Assembly (NCBI GenBank): GCA_964442345.1
Contig: CAYTZD010000022.1
Coordinates: 1 to 22,217 of the forward strand
DNA: 22,217 bases
Direction of reading: 5' to 3'
Origin: Hippea sp964442345
GTDB taxonomy: Bacteria; Campylobacterota_A; Desulfurellia; Desulfurellales; Hippeaceae
The position numbers and the translations under genes were made by a program. Of the stretch, positions 1 through 7,058 are shown one piece after another. Numbering within the stretch: the first letter of the stretch is position 1; each line of letters starts with the position of its first letter. The notes below the pieces were generated by a model. That model was not told the origin of the DNA. It was given only the letters and a program-made list of their open reading frames with translations, and did not search any database.

Positions 1-34
1 CACCTAAGGGAGTAGAAATGCTATGAAGTAGCTG

Positions 35-67
35 GTGTAAAAATAGTGTAAAGATAGTGTAAAGATT
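35..67. repeat. Three tandem 11-bp direct repeats
   Basis: Three head-to-tail units of exactly 11 bases lie at 35-45 (GTGTAAAAATA), 46-56 (GTGTAAAGATA) and 57-67 (GTGTAAAGATT), differing at only two positions. The 11-bp period places each GTGTAAA core on the same face of the helix. This is the arrangement known for sites of OmpR/PhoB-family response regulators, such as Pho boxes. No unit resembling the repeat is seen immediately before or after. The repeats lie about 50 bases upstream of the predicted tRNA promoter, so they may serve that promoter or a gene beyond the left edge. The regulator is not identifiable from the sequence. Confidence 0.8.
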
Positions 68-118
68 TTCTCATTTTAGGGAGCTAATTAATAATTTTTA
101 TCCATTATCCTGAAGTGT

Positions 119-145
119 TTGATTTTCTGTAAATGCTGTTACAAT
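119..145 (+). promoter_or_regulatory. Probable promoter of tRNA-Val
   Basis: An extended -10 element is visible: TG at 137-138, one base, then TACAAT at 140-145. A TTGATT sequence at 119-124 can act as a -35 element, although the 15-base spacer is short (TTTGAT at 118-123 gives 16). Transcription would begin near 152, giving a leader of about 23 bases before the mature tRNA at 175. The rest of 1-174 shows no convincing coding sequence; only the tandem repeat at 35-67 stands out. Confidence 0.5.
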
Positions 146-174
146 AGGCTTTACATTATCTTAAGCAAGGTTGT

Positions 175-249
175 GGGCGGTTAGCTCAGCGGAAGAGCGC
201 TTGCTTCACACGCAAGAGGCCACAGGTTCGACCCCTGTACCGCCCACCA
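175..249 (+). tRNA. tRNA-Val (anticodon CAC)
   Basis: The full cloverleaf can be drawn by hand. The acceptor stem GGGCGGT (175-181) pairs with ACCGCCC (239-245), followed by discriminator A246 and an encoded CCA (247-249). The D stem is GCTC/GAGC (184-187 with 195-198). The anticodon stem is CTTGC/GCAAG (200-204 with 212-216) around loop TTCACAC, giving anticodon CAC at 207-209, which reads the valine codon GUG. The T arm is ACAGG/CCTGT around TTCGACC (227-233). The variable loop has five bases. The gene is convergent with aspS, whose stop codon begins six bases beyond the CCA. Confidence 0.97.
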
Positions 250-255
250 TTATTT

Positions 256-2043
256 TTATTCCTTTTTAGGCTTTTTTACCCTGATTGATAGTTCAAGCAG
301 CTGCTTTTCGTCAACTTCGCTTGGTGCATCAGTCAGCATACATACGCCTTTTTGCGTCTTCGGGAAAGCTATAACTTCTCTGATTGATTTTTCTTTCAAT
401 ATCAAAGCTACAAGTCTGTCAAAGCCTATTGCCAAGCCGCCGTGTGGTGGTGCGCCGTATTTTAGCGCTTCAATCAAAAATCCAAATTTCATCTGTGCTT
501 CTTCATCAGATATGCCAAGTGCTTTAAACATCTTCTGCTGAACATCGCTTCTGTGAATCCTGATACTTCCACCGCCTATCTCAACGCCGTTTAGCGTTAT
601 ATCGTATGCCCTTGCTTTAACCCTTGATGGGTCTGTTTCTAAATACTCTAAATCTTCTTCTTTTGGCGAAGTGAACGGATGGTGCATTGCTTCCCACCTA
701 TTTTCATCTTCGTTCCATTCAAACAGTGGAAAGTCCACAACCCAGACAAAGTTGAATTCATCTTCATTGGCAAGGTTTAATTTTTTGCCTATCTCAAGCC
801 TTAAAGCACCAAGTGAATCGTAAACAACCTTTGGCGTATCTGCCATAAAGAAAAGCAAATCGCCCGGTTCTGCTTCCAATCTTTTGAGTATGCCGTCAAT
901 CTCTTCCTTGCTGAAGAATTTAACGATTGGTGATTGAAGCTCGTAGTTTGCTTTAACCTTAATCCAAGCAAGACCCTTTGCGCCATACACTGCAACAAGA
1001 TTTGTTAGGTCATCTATCTCTTTTCTTGAAAAGTCAATACAACCTTTGGCGTTTAAACCATAAACTATGCCACCTTTATCAACAACATCCTTAAACACTT
1101 TAAACTTCGTATTCTGAACGATGTCCGTAAGTTTTTTCAATTCAAGGCCAAATCTCATATCTGGCTTGTCAGAGCCAAATCTGTCTAAAGCTTCCTGATA
1201 TGTTATTCTTTTAAACGGTGGGTTTACATCAACGCCGATTGTCTCTTTAAACACGCTTGCTATTATGCCTTCTGTTATCTCTATGACATCGTCTTCTTCA
1301 ACAAAGCTCATCTCAAGGTCAATCTGGGTAAATTCTGGCTGCCTGTCTGCTCTTAAATCTTCGTCTCTAAAGCACTTTGTTATCTGATAATACTTATCAA
1401 AACCGGCAACCATCAATAGCTGTTTGAATAGCTGTGGTGATTGTGGCAATGCGTAGAATTTACCCGGTGATAGTCTGCTTGGCACCAAAAAATCCCTTGC
1501 GCCTTCAGGTGTGCTTTTTGTAAGAACAGGTGTTTCAAGTTCTATAAAACCTTGAGAATGCAGATACTGTCTTGCGGCAAATGCAGCCTTTGAACGGACT
1601 ATTAAGTTTCGCTGCATCTGTGGTTTTCTCAAATCCAAATACCTGTATCTAAGTCTTAATTCTTCGTTTACATGGACATATTCTTCAACAGGGAAGGGCA
1701 AATTTTCGCATTCTGAGAATACCTTTAGCGTATCTGCTACAACTTCAACTTCGCCTGTCTTTAGGTTTGGGTTGACTGTGCCTTCTGGTCTTGCTCTTAC
1801 AGTTCCTTTGACGCCTATGCAGTATTGACTTCTCAATTTTGATGCTTGTTTGTGTATCTCTTCGTTTACCGATGGGTCGAATACAACCTGAACCAAGCCT
1901 TCTCTGTCTTTTAAATCGATAAAAATTACGCCGCCGTGATCTCTCCAATTCTGAACCCAACCAAACAAAACAACTTCATTGCCTATGTCTGATGTTCTTA
2001 CATCACCGCAGTAGTGCGTTCTTTTCAGTTCTCCTATTGCCAT
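256..2043 (-). CDS. aspS: Aspartyl-tRNA synthetase, non-discriminating type
   Basis: Class II synthetase of bacterial type, 595 residues, that attaches aspartate to tRNA in the cytosol. An N-terminal OB-fold anticodon-binding domain (about 1-110) is followed by the catalytic core: motif 1 around TPVL (171-174), motif 2 FRDED (225-229) and motif 3 GFDR (540-543), with the GAD insertion domain between motifs 2 and 3. Two anticodon-domain positions matter. His36 replaces Leu30 of the E. coli enzyme, and Gly88 replaces the Lys in its RDEKN segment. Both are the states of non-discriminating enzymes such as that of Pseudomonas aeruginosa, which also load Asp on tRNA-Asn. With gatB at 13287 this implies Asn-tRNA formation by transamidation. 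The ATG at 2043 has a GAGGTGG ribosome site and lies inside the last codons of hisS (10-base overlap), so the two are probably co-transcribed and coupled. Confidence 0.97.
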   Translation of the reverse strand: MAIGELKRTHYCGDVRTSDIGNEVVLFGWVQNWRDHGGVIFIDLKDREGLVQVVFDPSVNEEIHKQASKLRSQYCIGVKGTVRARPEGTVNPNLKTGEVEVVADTLKVFSECENLPFPVEEYVHVNEELRLRYRYLDLRKPQMQRNLIVRSKAAFAARQYLHSQGFIELETPVLTKSTPEGARDFLVPSRLSPGKFYALPQSPQLFKQLLMVAGFDKYYQITKCFRDEDLRADRQPEFTQIDLEMSFVEEDDVIEITEGIIASVFKETIGVDVNPPFKRITYQEALDRFGSDKPDMRFGLELKKLTDIVQNTKFKVFKDVVDKGGIVYGLNAKGCIDFSRKEIDDLTNLVAVYGAKGLAWIKVKANYELQSPIVKFFSKEEIDGILKRLEAEPGDLLFFMADTPKVVYDSLGALRLEIGKKLNLANEDEFNFVWVVDFPLFEWNEDENRWEAMHHPFTSPKEEDLEYLETDPSRVKARAYDITLNGVEIGGGSIRIHRSDVQQKMFKALGISDEEAQMKFGFLIEALKYGAPPHGGLAIGFDRLVALILKEKSIREVIAFPKTQKGVCMLTDAPSEVDEKQLLELSIRVKKPKKE

Positions 2044-3269
2044 CTTTCCACCTCGTTTGCTATAAAATTGTCTAAATTTAACTCTTCTTGGGACGATGTC
2101 TCCATATCTCTTAAAATCACTTTGTTGCTTTTTCTTTCATTCTCTCCAACTATAACAACAAACCTTGCGTTCATCTTGTTTGCCTTTTTCATCATCGCTT
2201 TTAGACTTCTTCTTTCGTATTCCACATATACGCTTCTGTGAGTTTTTTTTCTTAATTCTTCTGCTATGTTTATTGCGTATAGATCCTCGTTGAGATTGGC
2301 TATGTAATAATCCAAGCTAAGCTTTTCTTCGATTTCCATAAGTTCAACAAGACGCTCGCAACCTGCTGCAAAACCTATACCGCTTGTCGGTTTCCCACCC
2401 AGCTGTTCAACCAGATTATCATACCTGCCGCCTGCAAGCACTGTGCCTTGAGCGCCAAGCTTATCCGTTATCGTCTCAAACACAAACTTTGTGTAATAAT
2501 CAAGCCCCCTTACAAGGTGCGGATTCTCTTCAAACGCTATGTTAAGCCTATTTAGATAATCCTTAACCTGTTCGTAGTGTGTTTTGCAGCTTTCGCATAC
2601 AAATTGTGTAATCTTTGGTGCGTCTTTGGCTATATTCTGGCAAGTTTTATTCTTGCAGTCTAAAATCCTTAATGGGTTTCTTGTAAGTCTCCTTTTGCAA
2701 TCATCACATAGATCTGCTTTATGTTGCTCAAAATACTCCTTTAGCCTTTCTAAATACTTTGGCCTGCAGTTTGGACAACCTATGTTGTTTATCTCTATCC
2801 TTAAATCGCTAATTCCCAAGTTATCAAGCAGCGTCTTATTTACAAGCACAACTTCTGCATCAACCGCTGGGTTGTCTATGCCAAATATCTCTATGCCTAT
2901 CTGATGGAATTGTCTAAGTCTGCCTTTTTGCGGCCTTTCGTATCTAAACATAGGACCAATGTAGTAAAACTTCCTAAACGGATAATTCTCAAGATGGTTA
3001 TCTATATATGCCCTAACGACGCCTGCTGTGCCTTCTGGTCTTAAGGTGATAGATTCGTTGCTTTTATCCAAAAATGTGTACATCTCCTTTTCGACTATGT
3101 CGGTTGCTTCACCAACACCGCGAGCAAAAATAGAAGTCTTCTCCAAAATAGGTGTTCTTATCTCTTTAAAACCAAATGATTCAAGCGTCTCTCTTGCTGT
3201 TTCTTCTAACCTTCTCCATTTTGGTATCTCATCTGGCAGGATATCCTTAAACCCTCTTAAGATTTCCAC
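2034..3269 (-). CDS. hisS: Histidyl-tRNA synthetase
   Basis: Class II HisRS of 411 residues, of normal bacterial length. The catalytic core shows motif 2 (FRYERPQKGRLRQFHQ), the two histidine-specific motifs LVRGLDYYT and AGGRYDNL, and motif 3 GIGFAAGCERL, followed by a C-terminal anticodon-binding domain (about 320-411). The insertion domain carries paired cysteines (GCPNC, LCDDC, LDC, CESC), a pattern common in many bacterial HisRS proteins. The start is GTG at 3267-3269, preceded on the minus strand by a strong GGAGGT site. The only nearby ATG lies within that site and is not used. The gene has its own promoter (3296-3324) and overlaps aspS by 10 bases. Pairing of hisS with aspS is common in bacteria. 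Confidence 0.97.
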   Translation of the reverse strand: MEILRGFKDILPDEIPKWRRLEETARETLESFGFKEIRTPILEKTSIFARGVGEATDIVEKEMYTFLDKSNESITLRPEGTAGVVRAYIDNHLENYPFRKFYYIGPMFRYERPQKGRLRQFHQIGIEIFGIDNPAVDAEVVLVNKTLLDNLGISDLRIEINNIGCPNCRPKYLERLKEYFEQHKADLCDDCKRRLTRNPLRILDCKNKTCQNIAKDAPKITQFVCESCKTHYEQVKDYLNRLNIAFEENPHLVRGLDYYTKFVFETITDKLGAQGTVLAGGRYDNLVEQLGGKPTSGIGFAAGCERLVELMEIEEKLSLDYYIANLNEDLYAINIAEELRKKTHRSVYVEYERRSLKAMMKKANKMNARFVVIVGENERKSNKVILRDMETSSQEELNLDNFIANEVERWQ

Positions 3270-3295
3270 TTTCTTACCTCCATAAAACAGTGATG

Positions 3296-3324
3296 AGTAT
3301 TAAAAAGAAAAGCTATTTTGTCAA
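3296..3324 (-). promoter_or_regulatory. Promoter of hisS-aspS
   Basis: Read on the minus strand, a perfect TTGACA (3324-3319) is followed after 17 bases by AATACT (3301-3296, 4 of 6 matches to TATAAT). Transcription would start near 3289, about 20 bases before the GTG start of hisS, leaving a short leader that contains the GGAGGT ribosome site. No T-box or other leader structure fits in this space. No hairpin terminator is seen in the 99-base gap, so read-through from the upstream MFS gene is also possible. Confidence 0.65.
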
Positions 3325-3368
3325 GAAAGAAAATTTAAGATTGTCAGGTTTGCTTTTTATGTTAAGAT

Positions 3369-4499
3369 TTACTGGCTAACGGTCTTTTTCTTTATTGTTA
3401 AAACCAATAGACTACCCAAAAACGCTATTGCCACATTAAAGCCAAATGCAACCTTAAAGCCAAACGAATCAACCAATGCACCTATAACACTTGGTGCTAT
3501 GCTTGAACCTATCATTACCATACCAAACACGACGGCTATATTTGAACTTACCTTATCACCACCAACTTCTGCTGCAAATGCGTGTCTTACAGGTATCGAT
3601 AAAGACATAAAAAATCCCATAAAGAAAAGAAAAATTAAGCTTGGTTTTATCAAGAATAGAACAAGAAACAGACCCATAAGGAAATAACTCAACGATATTG
3701 TTATCCTTCTGCCTATTTTATCCGATATTGTCCCACCCAACGGTTGAGCTATCAAACCGGCAAGCAGCATTACAGAAGCCTTTAGATTTGCATTTAGTAT
3801 ATTTGCACCGTGCGCGTAAAAATAAGCCGGCAGAAAGGAAGATATGCCGCGAGAGAAAAACGGTATAACAACGGCAACTATACCAAGAAGGAGAAGTTCT
3901 TTAGTTATTGTGCTTTTAAACGATTTTTTGGTTGGCGTCTCTTCTATTTTTACGAAGGATAGAATAATAAAAGCCATAATGATGCCGGGTAAGGCAACAA
4001 CCAAGAATGCTTTTAATCCTAAATATTTAAGCAGAAAACCCATCGAGATTGGCGCAAAAAAGTATCCCAAAGCACCACCTATGCCGTTTAAGCCTATTGC
4101 CATACCCTTTCTATCTTTAAACACACTGCTTAATATTCCCATACCCTGCGGGTGGTATGTGCCAAGACCTATGCCTATAAGAACAGTTGCAAGCAAAGCT
4201 GCATAATAGCTGTTTGTCAGATAGAATATTAGATAACCTATCGAAAGGGCTAAAAATCCAAAGATTAAAGCCGTTTTTCTTTTTGCGTATGTTTCGGATA
4301 GATGCGCTATCGGTGCCTGCAATAAAGCACTTAACAGATAGGGCACGCTTAAAAGCATGCCCGATTGAAAGTAATTAATTTGATAAGTCTTTTTAAGAAC
4401 AGGAATGGCAGGCGCTATTAGAAGCGAATACCAGTCGTTTACAAAATGTGCCGTTGCGATAATAAAAAGCAACAGAAAAGGGTTTGTTAAGGCTTTCAT
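3369..4499 (-). CDS. MFS transporter, fosmidomycin-resistance (Fsr)-like
   Basis: Integral inner-membrane protein of 376 residues, almost entirely hydrophobic, with about 11-12 membrane spans. The N-terminal HFVNDWYSLLIAP segment, the loop LSETYAKRK after the second span, and the GLGTYHPQGM segment resemble the fosmidomycin-resistance branch of the major facilitator superfamily, whose members are thought to export small molecules by proton exchange. A second MFS-like cytoplasmic loop is SDKIGRR in the C-terminal half. The substrate cannot be told from sequence. The ATG overlaps the efp stop codon by four bases (ATGA), so translation is probably coupled to efp. Its place between efp and hisS, in a block otherwise devoted to translation, is unexplained. 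Confidence 0.85.
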   Translation of the reverse strand: MKALTNPFLLLFIIATAHFVNDWYSLLIAPAIPVLKKTYQINYFQSGMLLSVPYLLSALLQAPIAHLSETYAKRKTALIFGFLALSIGYLIFYLTNSYYAALLATVLIGIGLGTYHPQGMGILSSVFKDRKGMAIGLNGIGGALGYFFAPISMGFLLKYLGLKAFLVVALPGIIMAFIILSFVKIEETPTKKSFKSTITKELLLLGIVAVVIPFFSRGISSFLPAYFYAHGANILNANLKASVMLLAGLIAQPLGGTISDKIGRRITISLSYFLMGLFLVLFLIKPSLIFLFFMGFFMSLSIPVRHAFAAEVGGDKVSSNIAVVFGMVMIGSSIAPSVIGALVDSFGFKVAFGFNVAIAFLGSLLVLTIKKKTVSQ

Positions 4500-5065
4500 T
4501 TATTCACGCGTTCTACATACTCTCCTGTTCTTGTATCAATTTTGATAATATCGCCTTCTTTTAGGAAGAATGGCACCTGCACGACTGCGCCTGTCTCAAG
4601 TGTTGCTGGTTTTGTGCCTGTTGCTGCCGTATCACCCTTAAATCCCGGTTCAGTCTCAACTATCTTTAACTCTACAAAGTTTGGCAGTGCAACACCAATT
4701 GGCGTGCCTTTATAAAGCATAACCATAACTTCTTTATTCTCTTGAATAAACAGCGCAGCATTACCCATAACGCTTTCTGGTATTGTGTACTGATCGTATG
4801 TATTTAAGTCCATAAAGTTATAACCTTCGTTATCTTTATATAGATACTGCATCATTCTCTCTTCAACATCGGCTTTTGGCAGCTTCGTGCCTGACTTATA
4901 GGTCTTTTCAACCACATTGCCTGTTTTTAGGTTCTTTAGCTTTACCCTTACAAAAGCCTGTCCTTTACCGGGTTTTACATGTTCGTAATCAACAATTTCG
5001 TAAGGTTCGTTGTCGAGTTCTAATTTTACGCCTCTTTTGAATTCGTTTGTTGCTATCTCTGCCAT
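4496..5065 (-). CDS. efp: Translation elongation factor P
   Basis: EF-P, 189 residues, the usual length. It binds between the P and E sites of stalled ribosomes and helps form peptide bonds at proline runs. The N-terminal KOW-like domain has the tip loop KPGKGQAF with Lys34 in the place modified in E. coli by EpmA/EpmB beta-lysylation, rather than the Arg of the EarP type. No modification enzyme is encoded in the window, so the modification state is unknown. Two OB domains follow, ending in the typical DTRTGEYVERV segment. The ATG is preceded by a near-perfect AGGAGGT site in the 12-base gap after the HD gene. The stop overlaps the start of the MFS gene by four bases. Confidence 0.97.
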   Translation of the reverse strand: MAEIATNEFKRGVKLELDNEPYEIVDYEHVKPGKGQAFVRVKLKNLKTGNVVEKTYKSGTKLPKADVEERMMQYLYKDNEGYNFMDLNTYDQYTIPESVMGNAALFIQENKEVMVMLYKGTPIGVALPNFVELKIVETEPGFKGDTAATGTKPATLETGAVVQVPFFLKEGDIIKIDTRTGEYVERVNK

Positions 5066-5077
5066 GTTTACCTCCTT

Positions 5078-5629
5078 CTATTCATTGAGTCCTATCTTAT
5101 TTGCACTTTTTTGCAAGCAGTCTGCCACAAACATTATGTGCTCATCCAGATCAACGCCAAGTTCTTCTGCACCTTTCTTTATATCATCTCTGTTTACGCC
5201 TTTTGCAAAGGCTTTGTCTTTTAGCTTTTTCTTTACAGACTTCATTTTTAAATCCTTTAGGTTCTTTGTTGGCCTAACCAAAGCGTATGCATATAAGAAT
5301 CCGCTTAATTCATCAACGGCAAACAGCGTCTTTGCCATCAGAGTCTCTCTTTTTACGCCTGTGTAGTTTGCATGACCTAAAATCGCATCAATCATATCTT
5401 GGTCTAATCCCTTTTCTTTTAAAATTTCTGCGCCTTTGTAAGGGTGTTCATCTGGGTATTTCTCATAATCAAAATCATGAAGCAAGCCAACAATCGCCCA
5501 TTTTTCTTCATCTTCTGAAAACTTTCTTGCATAGCACCGCATTGCTTCTTCAACGCAGTATGCATGCCTTAGCAAGCTTTCGCTTTGCGTGTATTCTTTA
5601 AGCAAAGACAAAGCTTCTTCGTAAGTCAT
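5078..5629 (-). CDS. HD-domain metal-dependent phosphohydrolase-like protein
   Basis: Soluble protein of 183 residues with the HD superfamily pattern: His22 (LLRHAYCVE), His51-Asp52 (LLHDFDYEKYP) and a later Asp106 (AVDELSGF). The three sites would hold one or two divalent metals. Related proteins hydrolyse phosphoesters or nucleotides, but the substrate of this small stand-alone subgroup is not established and cannot be inferred here. The ATG has a good GGAGGTG site seven bases upstream. It is the first gene of the leftward block, with efp beginning 12 bases after its stop, so the two are likely co-transcribed. It is divergent from radA across a 131-base gap. Confidence 0.85.
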   Translation of the reverse strand: MTYEEALSLLKEYTQSESLLRHAYCVEEAMRCYARKFSEDEEKWAIVGLLHDFDYEKYPDEHPYKGAEILKEKGLDQDMIDAILGHANYTGVKRETLMAKTLFAVDELSGFLYAYALVRPTKNLKDLKMKSVKKKLKDKAFAKGVNRDDIKKGAEELGVDLDEHIMFVADCLQKSANKIGLNE

Positions 5630-5657
5630 TTTGCACCTCCTTTTTTGGCTTTCTTAG

Positions 5658-5683
5658 TTTATAAGAATTTTTGTATTTTTCAA
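5658..5683 (-). promoter_or_regulatory. Possible promoter of HD-efp-MFS block
   Basis: On the minus strand a TATAAA (5663-5658) lies 28 bases before the ATG of the HD gene. TTGAAA (5683-5678) is upstream with a spacer of only 14 bases, shorter than ideal. A perfect TTGACA also occurs on this strand at 5704-5699, but no -10 lies at the right distance from it. The -10 call is reasonable and the -35 assignment is weak. Confidence 0.35.
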
Positions 5684-5724
5684 GGAAAATGGCTCAGCTG
5701 TCAAATTGTAAGCATCTAAATATG

Positions 5725-5754
5725 TTGCGTTTTTGCGGCTTATTTTTGTAAGAT
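5725..5754 (+). promoter_or_regulatory. Possible radA promoter, leaderless start
   Basis: TTGCGT (5725-5730) and TAAGAT (5749-5754) are separated by 18 bases. The -10 ends only six bases before the ATG at 5761, so transcription would begin at or within a base or two of the start codon. No Shine-Dalgarno sequence is visible before this ATG, which fits a leaderless message. The hexamers match the consensus only partly (3 and 4 of 6). Confidence 0.35.
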
Positions 5755-5760
5755 TTCAAT

Positions 5761-7038
5761 ATGAAAAAGAACAAGGCTTCGTATGTATGTAAGAATTGTG
5801 GATATACTTCTGCCAAATGGATGGGAAAGTGCCCAAACTGTGGCGAATGGGGAACATTTGAAGAAGTCTCAAACACAACCACAAAAAAGGGTTCATCGTA
5901 TAAAAAACCAGTCAAGCTGGCATCAATTGAATCTTCTCAAGACGAACTTACCTTTAATGGCGATTTCTCAAACATATTCTCCAAAAAGCTTATCAAGGGT
6001 GGCGTATATCTAATCTCAGGCACGCCGGGTATTGGAAAATCCACATTCCTACTTCAGCTTGCAAGGGATATATCGAATTCAAACAGCAGGGTTATATATG
6101 TATCAGCAGAAGAATCCCTATCTCAAATTGCGCAGCGCGCCAAACGATTAAAAGCAGAAAATGTTGAAGCAGCAACGACAAATAAAATAGATGAGATTAT
6201 ATCGCTGTTAGAGAACGAAAAACCAGATGTTGCAATAGTTGATTCCATACATACGGTTTTTGACGATAATTTGGATTATGTGATAGGCGGCATACAGCAG
6301 GTCAAACACTGTTCAGAGAAGCTAATAGATACGGCAAAAAGGTTATCCGTTGCAATATTTGTCGTAGCACATATAACAAAAGGCGGTGTTATTGCAGGAC
6401 CTAAAACGCTTGAGCATATGGTTGATGCCGTTTTAATGATGGAAGGTGATAAGAATACCAATTTAAGGGTGCTGAAGTTTACAAAGAACAGGTTTGGATC
6501 GACAGATGAAGCACTAATTCTTGAGATGAAAGAAAGTGGATTAAAGGAAGTTAAAGATCCGACGCTTAAGTTTGTAAAGATAGAAAAACCCGTTGATGGT
6601 GTTGCATACGGTGCCGTTTTGGAAGGCAGAATCCCAATAGTGCTTGAAGTGGAAGCCTTATGCGTTGAGACGCCTTTGGGTATCCCGCGCAGGGTTTCCG
6701 TCGGATTTGACCTAAACAGACTTCACATGTTGCTTGCCGTGCTTGAAAAAAGGTTAAATATGCCGCTTTTTAAGTATGATGTTTATGTAAATGTGGCTGG
6801 CGGTATAAAGGCATCTTCAACACTGTTTGATGCTGCCGTCTGCTGTGCAATCATATCTTCATTCAAACGAAAAGCAATCAAAGAGAAAAGTGTAATCATC
6901 TCAGAAGTTGACTTATCTGGAAACTTGCGACTATTTGAAAAAGACACGGCAGTTATAGAGAAATTAGAAGAACTTGGATTTAATGTATTCAGCGCTTTAA
7001 ATATTAAAAACATCAAGAGCCTTTACGAGATGATATAG
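5761..7038 (+). CDS. radA: DNA repair protein RadA
   Basis: RadA (Sms), 425 residues, a RecA-like branch-migration helicase used in recombinational repair. It has an N-terminal zinc finger (Cys10, Cys13, Cys24, Cys27), a RecA-fold ATPase with Walker A GTPGIGKST (87-95) and a Walker B-like VAIVDS, the hallmark KNRFG motif (242-246), and a C-terminal Lon-protease-like domain containing DVYVNVAGG. It is somewhat shorter than the 450-460 residues common in the family; the C-terminal end looks trimmed. The ATG fits the family N-terminus and has no ribosome site upstream, possibly because the transcript is leaderless. It is the first gene of the long plus-strand series, with kdsA 20 bases downstream. 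Confidence 0.96.
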   Translation: MKKNKASYVCKNCGYTSAKWMGKCPNCGEWGTFEEVSNTTTKKGSSYKKPVKLASIESSQDELTFNGDFSNIFSKKLIKGGVYLISGTPGIGKSTFLLQLARDISNSNSRVIYVSAEESLSQIAQRAKRLKAENVEAATTNKIDEIISLLENEKPDVAIVDSIHTVFDDNLDYVIGGIQQVKHCSEKLIDTAKRLSVAIFVVAHITKGGVIAGPKTLEHMVDAVLMMEGDKNTNLRVLKFTKNRFGSTDEALILEMKESGLKEVKDPTLKFVKIEKPVDGVAYGAVLEGRIPIVLEVEALCVETPLGIPRRVSVGFDLNRLHMLLAVLEKRLNMPLFKYDVYVNVAGGIKASSTLFDAAVCCAIISSFKRKAIKEKSVIISEVDLSGNLRLFEKDTAVIEKLEELGFNVFSALNIKNIKSLYEMI

Positions 7039-7042
7039 CTTG

Positions 7043-7051
7043 TGCTATATT
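7043..7051 (+). promoter_or_regulatory. Possible internal promoter before kdsA (extended -10)
   Basis: TGCTATATT (7043-7051) is an extended -10 element (TG, one base, then TATATT with 5 of 6 matches) in the 20-base radA-kdsA gap. It ends seven bases before the kdsA ATG, so transcription would start at about that ATG. The -35 region (TTACGA at 7023-7028) is poor, as is usual with extended -10 promoters. kdsA also lacks a clear Shine-Dalgarno sequence. Confidence 0.4.
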
Positions 7052-7058
7052 TAAAAAG

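Noticed and set aside
1..174. Possible CRISPR or plasmid-iteron array from the tandem repeats
   Set aside because: There are only three contiguous 11-bp units without spacers and no cas or rep genes nearby; a regulator site is more likely.
175..249. tRNA-Val as an attachment site of an integrated element
   Set aside because: No integrase and no repeated tRNA 3' fragment is seen in the window; the genes to its right are ordinary core genes.
2584..2904. 106-codon open frame on the plus strand
   Set aside because: Antisense to hisS with a composition typical of shadow frames; no promoter or ribosome site is seen.
3270..3368. Terminator or T-box leader between the MFS gene and hisS
   Set aside because: No GC-rich hairpin followed by T residues and no room for a T-box between the predicted start of transcription and the GTG.
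5686..5710. Inverted repeat around CAGCTG in the divergent region as an operator
   Set aside because: Only the 6-bp core is symmetric; the flanks do not pair, so it is not above chance.
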